From assembly GCA_033764445.1 (NCBI GenBank), contig JANRIZ010000019.1, forward strand, positions 1 to 33,669: 33,669 bases of DNA, in the 5' to 3' direction. The notes under the pieces are model-generated. The model saw only the letters and a program-made list of their open reading frames with translations. It searched no databases and had not been told where the DNA came from. This document shows positions 6,457-13,049 of this stretch, piece by piece (positions within the stretch are counted from its first letter, which is position 1; the number at the start of each line of letters is the position of its first letter). A program made the position numbers and the translations under genes. Source of the DNA: JANRIZ01 sp033764445. Its GTDB lineage: Bacteria; Verrucomicrobiota; Verrucomicrobiia; JAWXBN01.

Positions 6457-8481
6457 ATGCTGTGCAACGTGTTTGTTTATCCCAAAAAATATGACGTGAT
6501 CATTGTCGGGGCGGGTCATGCCGGCATTGAGGCGGCTCTGGCCAGCGCCCGGATCGGGGCCAGCACGCTCATGCTGACCATGAACCTGGATACGATCGGG
6601 CAAATGTCGTGCAATCCGGCCATTGGCGGACTGGCCAAGGGGCACATCGTCCGGGAGATTGATGCCTTGGGCGGAGCGATGGCCCATGCAACTGATGCCA
6701 CGGGCATTCAATTCCGCATGCTCAATTTGCGGAAGGGTCCGAGTGTCCAGGCCCCGCGCGCCCAGTGCGACAAAAAGGCCTACCAATTTTTCATGAAGGG
6801 TTTGTGCGAATCAACCCCGAACCTGGAAATCAAACAGGGTCAGAGCGCAGAAATTCATGTGAAGAACGGAAAGGTCACTGGCGTTTCCACCACCTTGGGC
6901 GTTTTGTACGAGGGGTTGGCGGTGGTTATTACCACTGGAACCTTTATGCGCGGCTTGATGCACGTCGGATTACAGAATCAGGTCGGAGGAAGGGCTGGAG
7001 ACGCCGCATCTGGACTGTCTACATCGTTAAAGGAATTAGGATTTGAGGTAGAAAGGTTTAAAACAGGCACCCCGCCGCGGTTGAACGCCAAGTCAGTCGA
7101 TTTTACAAAAATGGAGGTGCAATTTGGGGATATTCCCATTCCTTGGTTTTCTTACGAGACCGATCCCAATTCACCCCCCACCCCGTTTATGGGTTGTCCC
7201 ATGGAAACTCAGTGGCTCCAAGGAATCAATGAAGGCTCGCTGGGAAAATTCAAATGGAAAGCTCTGAATATCGATTCTTCCGAGAATCCTGAGACACCTG
7301 CAACTGTCAGTTCCCAAAAGTTCCACGTGGAACAATACCACCAAGGTCCACCTTGGAACCCAAGGGAACAGATGCCTTGCTGGATTACCTATACGAACAA
7401 TGGAACAGCTGAAATCATCAAAGCAAACCTCGACAAGTCCCCGATGTATTGCGGGGTCATCGAAGGAGTCGGCCCTCGTTACTGCCCCAGTCTCGAAGAC
7501 AAAATTGTTCGCTTTGCCGACAAGGAACGGCACCAGATTTTCATCGAACCGGAAGGACGTCATACTAATGAACTCTACGTGAACGGATGTTCGACCAGTC
7601 TGCCCATTGAGGTTCAACTCCAGTTCATCCATTCGATTCCCGGACTCGAACAGGCTGAGATCATTCGGGCAGGCTACGCAGTCGAGTACGATTTTTGTCC
7701 GCCCCACCAACTGCACCCCACCTTTGAAACCAAACTTGTGGAAGGTCTCTACTTTGCGGGCCAGATCAATGGCACGTCCGGATACGAGGAAGCCGCGGGT
7801 CAGGGTTTGCATGCCGGGGCGAATGCCGCGCTTAAGGTCAAGGGCGCGGTCCCGCTTATATTGGATCGGTCCGATTCCTATCTGGGTGTACTCATTGATG
7901 ACTTGGTGACCAAAGGGACCAAGGAACCATACCGGATGTTTACCTCACGTGCCGAGTATCGGCTGTTCCTTCGTCAGGACAATGCCGATATCCGACTTTA
8001 CGAAAAAGCATTCCAGGCCGGACTCATTTCCCATGATCGTTACCACCGCATTTTGCAGAAGCATCGTCTGGTTGAGGAAACCAAATGCAAATTGAACAAG
8101 ACATTTCAAGGGACCACCAACATGGCCCAATACCTCAAGCGCCCGGAAATTTTGTTCAGGGATTTGCCCGAAGAATTTCAGAACCTCCCGGCGCTGGTCA
8201 AGGAACAGGTTGAAATTGACCTCAAGTACGAAGGGTATATCAGTCGCCAAATGGAAGAGATTGAACAGTTCAGAAAACTGGAATCCAAGGAAATTCCGTT
8301 GTGGTTGGATTATTCGAAGGTGAGGGGGTTGCGGATCGAGGCGGTTCAAAAATTTACCAAGATCGCCCCCAAAACACTTGGGCAAGCCTCGCGCATCGCC
8401 GGGATCACCCCCAGTGACGTCTCCTTGGTGAGCGTCTGGGTCAAGAAGGGTGAAACAGAATTTTTAAACGCAAAAAACTGA
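6457..8481 (+). CDS. mnmG: tRNA uridine-5-carboxymethylaminomethyl(34) synthesis enzyme MnmG
   Basis: About 674 aa from ATG 6457. GTG 6469 would give VFVYPKKYDVII, closer to the usual MnmG N terminus, and TTG 6433 is also in frame; no SD decides. The FAD dinucleotide motif GAGHAG is at residues 18-23, with MSCNPAIGGLAKGH, SPMYCGVIEGVGPRYCPS and FAGQINGTSGYEEAAGQGL all typical. With MnmE it modifies the wobble uridine of several tRNAs. The C-terminal MnmE/tRNA-binding part is complete. Relative to E. coli MnmG there is an extra segment of about 55-60 residues (about residues 235-302) before MPCWITYTN, which contains a parS-like site. rsmG (gidB), its frequent neighbour, does not follow. Confidence 0.95.
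   Translation: MLCNVFVYPKKYDVIIVGAGHAGIEAALASARIGASTLMLTMNLDTIGQMSCNPAIGGLAKGHIVREIDALGGAMAHATDATGIQFRMLNLRKGPSVQAPRAQCDKKAYQFFMKGLCESTPNLEIKQGQSAEIHVKNGKVTGVSTTLGVLYEGLAVVITTGTFMRGLMHVGLQNQVGGRAGDAASGLSTSLKELGFEVERFKTGTPPRLNAKSVDFTKMEVQFGDIPIPWFSYETDPNSPPTPFMGCPMETQWLQGINEGSLGKFKWKALNIDSSENPETPATVSSQKFHVEQYHQGPPWNPREQMPCWITYTNNGTAEIIKANLDKSPMYCGVIEGVGPRYCPSLEDKIVRFADKERHQIFIEPEGRHTNELYVNGCSTSLPIEVQLQFIHSIPGLEQAEIIRAGYAVEYDFCPPHQLHPTFETKLVEGLYFAGQINGTSGYEEAAGQGLHAGANAALKVKGAVPLILDRSDSYLGVLIDDLVTKGTKEPYRMFTSRAEYRLFLRQDNADIRLYEKAFQAGLISHDRYHRILQKHRLVEETKCKLNKTFQGTTNMAQYLKRPEILFRDLPEEFQNLPALVKEQVEIDLKYEGYISRQMEEIEQFRKLESKEIPLWLDYSKVRGLRIEAVQKFTKIAPKTLGQASRIAGITPSDVSLVSVWVKKGETEFLNAKN
7319..7334. 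promoter_or_regulatory. parS-like site inside mnmG
   Basis: AGTTCCACGTGGAACA matches the palindromic parS form TGTTCCACGTGGAACA (known from Pseudomonas-type ParB systems) at 15 of 16 bases, and its inner 14 bases GTTCCACGTGGAAC form a perfect palindrome. It lies within the MnmG insertion, where it encodes KFHVEQ, about 21.7 kb from dnaA. parS sites in most bacteria cluster near the origin. ParB and ParA are not in this window, so ParB binding is inferred. Confidence 0.6.
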
Positions 8482-8482
8482 A

Positions 8483-8498
8483 TGTTCCATGTGGAACA
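8483..8498. promoter_or_regulatory. Second parS-like site just after mnmG
   Basis: TGTTCCATGTGGAACA matches the same parS form at 15 of 16 bases; the only change is C to T in the central CG. It begins 2 bases after the mnmG stop and spans an ATG (8489) of the next frame, which argues that the next gene starts further in. It lies 1,164 bp from the first site. Two near-perfect 16-mers this close together are hard to ascribe to chance. Confidence 0.6.
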
Positions 8499-8512
8499 AA
8501 ATCATTGATCCA

Positions 8513-8959
8513 ATGTCTCCTGCCATGGACTCCCTACTCCAAACCAACCGTATCCTACCTTTCTCACCCGACCGGGTTTACGGAGCATTTGCCGATGCAA
8601 AAATTATTGCAGCCTGGTGGGGTCCGGATGGCTTTACGAATGAAATCGATGTTTTTGAATTCACAACCGGCGGACGATGGATTTTCACCATGGTGGGTCC
8701 CAATGGGGCGCGATACAGGAATCAGAACATTTTTCTCGAACTCACACCCGCTGAAAAGGTCGTCATTCGCCATGACGGTGAGCCGTACTTCACCCTTTCA
8801 ATCAGGCTTAATCCTCACCCAACCGGCACGATACTTGATTGGCAAATGCAATTTGATGATCCCTCCGTGATGGAAGCGGTCAGACACATTGTGGTCCCCG
8901 CCAATGAACAAAACCTGGACCGTCTGACCCGTGCCCTCACCAATTCTGCCGTGTCATAA
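8513..8959 (+). CDS. AHSA1/SRPBCC-domain protein
   Basis: 148 aa from ATG 8513. ATG 8489 is in frame but lies inside the parS-like palindrome, and ATG 8525 is also possible. The AHSA1 (activator of Hsp90 ATPase homologue 1-like, START/Bet v1 superfamily) pattern is visible: RILPFSPDRVYGAFADAKIIAAWWGP near the N terminus, TTGGRWIFTMVGPNGARYRN in the middle, and a long C-terminal helix from about residue 120. The fold makes a hydrophobic pocket; most bacterial members have no known ligand. The gene is followed 40 bp later by yefM-yoeB. Confidence 0.82.
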   Translation: MSPAMDSLLQTNRILPFSPDRVYGAFADAKIIAAWWGPDGFTNEIDVFEFTTGGRWIFTMVGPNGARYRNQNIFLELTPAEKVVIRHDGEPYFTLSIRLNPHPTGTILDWQMQFDDPSVMEAVRHIVVPANEQNLDRLTRALTNSAVS

Positions 8960-8962
8960 CCC

Positions 8963-8992
8963 TTGACAAAAACATTCGTGATCACGTACGCT
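8963..8992 (+). promoter_or_regulatory. Putative yefM-yoeB promoter with palindromic operator
   Basis: A perfect -35 TTGACA (8963-8968) is followed after 18 bp by TACGCT (8987-8992), a weak -10, which ends 7 nt before the yefM ATG at 9000. The spacer contains a perfect 10-bp palindrome, CGTGATCACG (8977-8986), a good candidate operator for the YefM or YefM-YoeB repressor. No Shine-Dalgarno fits between, so the mRNA may be leaderless. Confidence 0.5.
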
Positions 8993-8999
8993 TTGAAAT

Positions 9000-9242
9000 A
9001 TGCAATCCATCACAGCGACAAAGGCGCGGTCACAGATATACAAGCTGTTGGATGACGCGGCGACCTCTCATCAACCGATCCATATCACCGGAAAACGATC
9101 CGGGGGAGTTTTGGTTTCCGAGGAGGATTGGCGGGCGATACAGGAAACCCTGTTTCTGATTTCCATTCCCGGGATGAGGGAATCGATTCGCGACGGCATG
9201 GAGACTCCGGTCAGCAGGTGTGAGAAGGGGTTGCGTTGGTGA
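9000..9242 (+). CDS. yefM: Antitoxin of Phd/YefM family
   Basis: An 80-aa protein with the Phd/YefM N-terminal DNA-binding and dimerisation fold: MQSITATKARSQIYKLLDDA, then HQPIHITGKRSGGVLVSEEDW. The C-terminal part (about 50-80) is the toxin-neutralising tail. It neutralises YoeB and represses the operon. Its TGA overlaps the toxin's GTG start (GTGA at 9239-9242). Confidence 0.88.
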   Translation: MQSITATKARSQIYKLLDDAATSHQPIHITGKRSGGVLVSEEDWRAIQETLFLISIPGMRESIRDGMETPVSRCEKGLRW

Positions 9243-9505
9243 AGCACTTGACTCTTGTCTATACAAAACAAGCCCAAAAGGACGCAAAAAAACTTGTTCG
9301 GGCGGGACTCAAGGAGAAAGCTGAAACGTTACTGGAGATTTTACGGGTCAATCCCTACCAGAATCCACCTCCCTACGAAAAACTGGTGGGTGATTTGGCG
9401 GGGGCCTATTCGAGACGAATCAACATCCAGCATCGGCTTGTCTATCAGATTTTAGACTCCGAGAAAATTGTTAAAGTTCTCCGAATGTGGACCCATTACG
9501 AATGA
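9239..9505 (+). CDS. yoeB: Txe/YoeB-family mRNA endonuclease toxin
   Basis: An 88-aa protein from GTG 9239, the codon overlapping the yefM stop (TTG 9236 is also in frame). It has the RelE-like fold of the YoeB group: TKQAQKDAKKLVRAGLKEKA, EKLVGDLAGAYSRRINIQHRLVYQI and the C-terminal RMWTHYE. The SRRI arginines and the terminal H-Y agree with the catalytic residues known in E. coli YoeB. YoeB cleaves mRNA at the ribosomal A site. It is 40 bp upstream of mazE. Confidence 0.9.
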   Translation: MKHLTLVYTKQAQKDAKKLVRAGLKEKAETLLEILRVNPYQNPPPYEKLVGDLAGAYSRRINIQHRLVYQILDSEKIVKVLRMWTHYE

Positions 9506-9509
9506 AACC

Positions 9510-9539
9510 TTGACGACGTGCATACAATGTGATTACATT
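9510..9539 (+). promoter_or_regulatory. Putative mazEF promoter/operator, possibly leaderless
   Basis: TTGACG (9510-9515), an 18-bp spacer and TACATT (9534-9539) make a plausible sigma-70-type promoter ending 5 nt before the mazE ATG at 9545. Overlapping it, AATGT-gatt-ACATT (9526-9539) is an inverted repeat suited to binding by an AbrB-fold antitoxin dimer. Only thymines separate the -10 from ATG, so no ribosome binding site is possible in a leader. Confidence 0.5.
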
Positions 9540-9544
9540 TTTTT

Positions 9545-9799
9545 ATGAAGGCATCACTGGTCCCCATTGGCAATTCGCGCGGGATCCGCATTCCAAAACC
9601 TTTGATCGAACTTTGCGGGTTGGATGGGGAGGTCGAAATCACGCTGCGCGACAGGTCGCTGATCATCCAATCCCCAAAAAAACCACGGGGGGGATGGGAT
9701 GCGGCCTTTGCACAGATGGCCCGCAAGGAGGATGATTCCCCGGTCCATGGGGACATCAGTCAGAGCCCGTGGGATGTGGAGGAATGGGAATGGAAATAA
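9545..9799 (+). CDS. mazE: MazE-like antitoxin (AbrB/SpoVT swapped-hairpin fold)
   Basis: An 84-aa protein with the AbrB-type N terminus MKASLVPIGNSRGIRIPKPL, then LDGEVEITLRDRSLIIQSP. This is the swapped-hairpin DNA-binding domain of MazE. The C-terminal tail (about 48-84), rich in Trp, Asp and Glu (GGWDAAFAQM, SPWDVEEWEW), is the expected acidic MazF-binding segment. It acts as antitoxin and autorepressor. The end of the gene overlaps the start of mazF by about 16 bases. Confidence 0.88.
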   Translation: MKASLVPIGNSRGIRIPKPLIELCGLDGEVEITLRDRSLIIQSPKKPRGGWDAAFAQMARKEDDSPVHGDISQSPWDVEEWEWK

Positions 9800-10113
9800 A
9801 CCGTTTCGACGTCCACCTTGTCACACTGGATCCGACCCAGGGTCGTGACATCCAGAAAACGCGGCCCTGTGCCGTGGTTTCACCCGATGAAATGAATCAC
9901 CATATTGGAACGGTCATCATCGCTCCGATGACGACCAGGGGGCGACCCGGTCCCTCCCGGGTGGACTGCGTGTTTCAGGGAAAAAAGGGGCAGGTGGTGC
10001 TCGACAAAATTCGGACCGTGGACAAAGGCAGATTGGTCAGGAAGTTGGGGAAACTATCCCCTGAAACCGGATCACAGATCAGCGATGTCCTGGTGGAAAT
10101 GTTTCAATCATGA
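9784..10113 (+). CDS. mazF: MazF-family endoribonuclease toxin
   Basis: 109 aa from ATG 9784 (MGMEINRFDVHLVTLDPTQG); ATG 9790 is equally possible. The PemK/MazF signatures are the N-terminal DVHLVTLDPTQGRDIQKTRPCAVVSP, then TVIIAPMTTRGR, and GQVVLDKIRTVDKGRLVRKLG. MazF cleaves single-stranded RNA at short sequence motifs. The start lies inside the end of mazE, and its last bases overlap the next gene's start (ATGA 10110-10113), so three genes appear translationally linked. Confidence 0.92.
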   Translation: MGMEINRFDVHLVTLDPTQGRDIQKTRPCAVVSPDEMNHHIGTVIIAPMTTRGRPGPSRVDCVFQGKKGQVVLDKIRTVDKGRLVRKLGKLSPETGSQISDVLVEMFQS

Positions 10114-10574
10114 AAAAAAAACACACATCAAAAAAGAATCCTGTTCGCAAGGGTCCAAAAAAAGCGGGAACGGTCACCCTCCTTTCAGGCGGCAATCCGC
10201 AAATTGCGAAAGCCGACGGGGACGCGCCGGTCAAGGCGTACATTGCGGCGATGCCCGGATGGAAAAGCAACCTTGGTCAACGTCTGGATGATCTCATCGT
10301 TGAAAATGTGCCCGGCGTCAAAAAGGCCGTCCGCTGGAATTCCCCGTTTTATGGTGTCGAGGGAAAGGGTTGGTTTCTGTCGTTCCATGTCCTCACCCGC
10401 TACGTCAAAGTCACATTTTTTGCGGGAACTTCGCTCAGACCCATCCCGCCCGGCGGGACACCCAAGAGCCAGGAGGCCCGCTGGATCGACATTTACGAGG
10501 AGGACGTGCTGAACGAGGAACAGATGGCCGAATGGATCCGGCAGGCCGCGGCATTGCCGGGTTGGATTCAATAA
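10110..10574 (+). CDS. DUF1801-domain protein coupled to mazEF
   Basis: A 154-aa protein. A lysine-rich N-terminal tail (first about 22 residues; the ATG is followed by nine A) precedes a DUF1801 domain: APVKAYIAAMPGWKSNLGQRLDDLI, VPGVKKAVRWNSPFYGVEGKGWFLSFHVLTRYVKVTFF, and a C-terminal EEQMAEWIRQAAALPGW helix. DUF1801 is a small fold of unknown function related to iron-chaperone frataxin-like YdhG. The 4-bp overlap with mazF implies it is the third gene of that operon. The 3' end overlaps the convergent cydB by 7 bp. Whether it affects toxin activity is unknown. Confidence 0.82.
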   Translation: MKKKHTSKKNPVRKGPKKAGTVTLLSGGNPQIAKADGDAPVKAYIAAMPGWKSNLGQRLDDLIVENVPGVKKAVRWNSPFYGVEGKGWFLSFHVLTRYVKVTFFAGTSLRPIPPGGTPKSQEARWIDIYEEDVLNEEQMAEWIRQAAALPGWIQ

Positions 10575-11602
10575 CTCATCGGGCCGAGTTTGACCTTGCC
10601 GCGGAAAATCCAGTAGACGCAGACCGTGTAGGCGGCCACCAGGGGAATGCCCATGATGGTGAAAAGAAGCATGATCCCATGGGTCTTGGCCGAGGAGGCC
10701 GCGTTGAAAAGGGTGAGGCTGTTTTCCGGGTTGGGATTGGAATAGACCATGTAGGGGAACATGCCGATGCCAAAAAGGGTCATCAGGGCCACGATGGACA
10801 GGCAGGAGGAGAGGAAGGCATAAAAGTGACGACCCTTTTTCATTTCACGCGGGATGTTGGCGATGGCCAGGGCGTTGAGCAGGGCGATGACAAAAAGGCC
10901 GGGCCAGTTTCGCATCGCCTCGACCATGCGCGGCACATAGATCAGCGTGGCCAATGTGGTAAACACATAACAAATGATGAAAAAGATGATGGTATTATTC
11001 ACCCAGCCCAGGGCGCGTTTTTGAAGGTCGCCCTCCGTCTTCATGATCAGATACATGCATCCATGCATCATAAAAAGGGCGACGGTTGTCACCCCGACCA
11101 GAAGCGGGTAGGGGTGGATGAGGTCCCGCAGCGATCCGACGTAGACATGGCGATGATCCAGGGCGATCCCCCAGATGATATTGCCCATGGTCAGACCGAT
11201 CAAAAAGGCCGAAAAAAGGCTGCCCCCGGCAAAGGCCACATCCCACATGCGCCGCCACCAGATCATGGGCATTTTGCTGCGGAACTCGATGGCCACCGCC
11301 CGGAAAATCAGCGAAGCCAGCAGCAGCATGAAGGGAATGTAAAATCCCGAAAACACGGTGGCGTACACCTCGGGAAAGGCCGCAAAAAGTGCGCCCCCCC
11401 CCGTGACCAGCCAGACCTCGTTGCCGTCCCAGACCGGTCCGATGGAATTGAGGGAAAGCCGGCGGTCCTCATCGGACTTGGTGAGCAGATGCAGGGACCC
11501 GACACCCAGATCGAATCCGTCGAGGATTGCATAACCCGTGAAAAGGATGCCCACCAGGACAAACCAGATCATGTTCAAATCCGTGGGGGAAAGAAAATTC
11601 AT
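10568..11602 (-). CDS. cydB: Cytochrome bd ubiquinol oxidase subunit II
   Basis: A 344-aa membrane protein with the CydB pattern: LVGILFTGYAILDGFDLGVG in the first helix, GPVWDGNEVWLVTGGGALFAAFPEVY near residues 55-80, and several further hydrophobic helices to the end. With CydA it forms the high-affinity quinol:O2 oxidoreductase of the inner membrane. The ATG at 11602 overlaps the cydA stop (ATGA), so the pair is one operon. No small CydX/CydH gene could be identified after it; the strand-opposed DUF1801 gene occupies that position. Confidence 0.96.
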   Translation of the reverse strand: MNFLSPTDLNMIWFVLVGILFTGYAILDGFDLGVGSLHLLTKSDEDRRLSLNSIGPVWDGNEVWLVTGGGALFAAFPEVYATVFSGFYIPFMLLLASLIFRAVAIEFRSKMPMIWWRRMWDVAFAGGSLFSAFLIGLTMGNIIWGIALDHRHVYVGSLRDLIHPYPLLVGVTTVALFMMHGCMYLIMKTEGDLQKRALGWVNNTIIFFIICYVFTTLATLIYVPRMVEAMRNWPGLFVIALLNALAIANIPREMKKGRHFYAFLSSCLSIVALMTLFGIGMFPYMVYSNPNPENSLTLFNAASSAKTHGIMLLFTIMGIPLVAAYTVCVYWIFRGKVKLGPMSY

Positions 11603-12993
11603 GCGCGGGGCCCCGGTTGGGCGGGGACGGAGTCATGGGATTGCTCCTCGGGTCCATGCTGGATTTTCATGTTCAGAAGAAAGATGAAGACCGCAAAAAG
11701 TAGCAGGTACACAAACCCGAAGAGAATCAGCGAAAAGATCACCGCCTCCGCCTTGACCGCCTCGGAAAGGCCCTCTGAGGTCCGCATCAGCCCGTACACG
11801 ATCCAGGGTTGGCGTCCCATCTCGGCCGTGAACCAGCCCGCCTGATTGGCAATCTGCGGACCCAGGACCGAAAAAATCAGGACAATCTGGAGCCATTTCC
11901 ACCTGAAGAGCCATCCGCGCCACCACGCAAAGGCCGTGAAATAGGAGAGACCGATCAGACCCATGCCGATGCCGATCATCAGGTGATACAGTTGAAAGAC
12001 CGCCTGGATCGGCGGACGGTCCTTCGGATCGGGGGCGGCCTGATCGAAACCCTTCACGGGGGTTTCAAAATTTTTGTAGGCCAGAAAACTCAGTCCCCCG
12101 GGCATGTACAACCCGTACACTTTTTCATTGGGCACATCGACCCAGCCAAAAATGTACATGGGCGTGTAGGGCTCCGTTTTGAAAATCCCCTCCATGGCGG
12201 CGAGTTTGGCGGGCTGGTGTTTGACGACCACCTGCGCGCTGCTGCTGCCGGAGATCAGCTGCAGGACAGAGGCCACGCAGGCCACACTCAGGGCGATGGC
12301 GAGGGAACGCTTTGCAAAGTCCAGGTGGCGGTTCCGGTAGATGTAGTAGGCGCTGATGCTGATCATCATCCACGCCCCCGCCTGCCAGCATCCGATGAGT
12401 GTGTGGGCGAGCCGGTCCATGCTGGAGGGATTGAAAACCATCGCCCAGAAATCGACGATTTGTGCACGGGCGTTGATCCCCTCGCCGACAATGTGGTAAC
12501 CCGCCGGGGTTTGCATCCAGGAATTGGCGACCACGATCCAGACCGCCGAAAAATGCGCCCCAAGGCACACCATGCAGGTGGCAAAAAAATGCATCTTCTT
12601 GCCCACCTTGTCCCAACCGAAAAGGAGCACCGCCAGGAACCCGGACTCCAGGAAAAAGGCAAAGATGCCCTCGGCGGCCAACGCACTGCCAAAGACATCC
12701 CCGACAAAACGCGAGTACACGGCCCAGTTGGTGCCGAATTCAAACTCCATGACAATGCCCGTGGCGACGCCAATGGCAAAGGTCAGCGCAAAAATCCTCG
12801 TCCAAAATTTGGCCATCTGGTGGTAAATCGCCTCCCCGGTTTTCAGGTGGAGCCCTTCCATGATGACCATCAGCACACCCAGGCCGATCGAAAGGGGCGG
12901 GTAGATGTAGTGAAATGCGATGGTGAACGCGAACTGAATCCGCGACAGCAGCAGCACATCAATTTCCGCAAGCATATTCACCGGCACCACCAT
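11599..12993 (-). CDS. cydA: Cytochrome bd ubiquinol oxidase subunit I
   Basis: 464 aa from ATG 12993. The frame is open much further upstream, into the neighbouring gene, but this ATG follows a GGGGGAG at good spacing and gives a normal N terminus. H28 in AFHYIYPPLS is the heme axial histidine. The quinol-site motif KHQPAKLAAMEG and the GPQIANQAGWFTAEMGRQPW block are present. The protein is shorter than E. coli CydA, consistent with the short Q-loop group. It reduces O2 to water with high affinity without pumping protons. It lies 57 bp downstream of the beta-helix gene on the same strand. Confidence 0.96.
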   Translation of the reverse strand: MVVPVNMLAEIDVLLLSRIQFAFTIAFHYIYPPLSIGLGVLMVIMEGLHLKTGEAIYHQMAKFWTRIFALTFAIGVATGIVMEFEFGTNWAVYSRFVGDVFGSALAAEGIFAFFLESGFLAVLLFGWDKVGKKMHFFATCMVCLGAHFSAVWIVVANSWMQTPAGYHIVGEGINARAQIVDFWAMVFNPSSMDRLAHTLIGCWQAGAWMMISISAYYIYRNRHLDFAKRSLAIALSVACVASVLQLISGSSSAQVVVKHQPAKLAAMEGIFKTEPYTPMYIFGWVDVPNEKVYGLYMPGGLSFLAYKNFETPVKGFDQAAPDPKDRPPIQAVFQLYHLMIGIGMGLIGLSYFTAFAWWRGWLFRWKWLQIVLIFSVLGPQIANQAGWFTAEMGRQPWIVYGLMRTSEGLSEAVKAEAVIFSLILFGFVYLLLFAVFIFLLNMKIQHGPEEQSHDSVPAQPGPRA

Positions 12994-13049
12994 TCCCACA
13001 CTCCCCCGGTTGCCGCAAGCCGGAACTTGCAAGGGATTGGATCGACCGG

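Noticed and set aside
10112..10121. Run of nine A after the DUF1801 start as a slippage site
   Set aside because: Needs experimental evidence; the normal frame already gives a complete protein.
10370..11845. Long plus-strand frame opposite cydB and the end of cydA
   Set aside because: The minus strand is clearly cydA/cydB with membrane helices; the antisense frame is His/Gly/Lys-rich with no domain.
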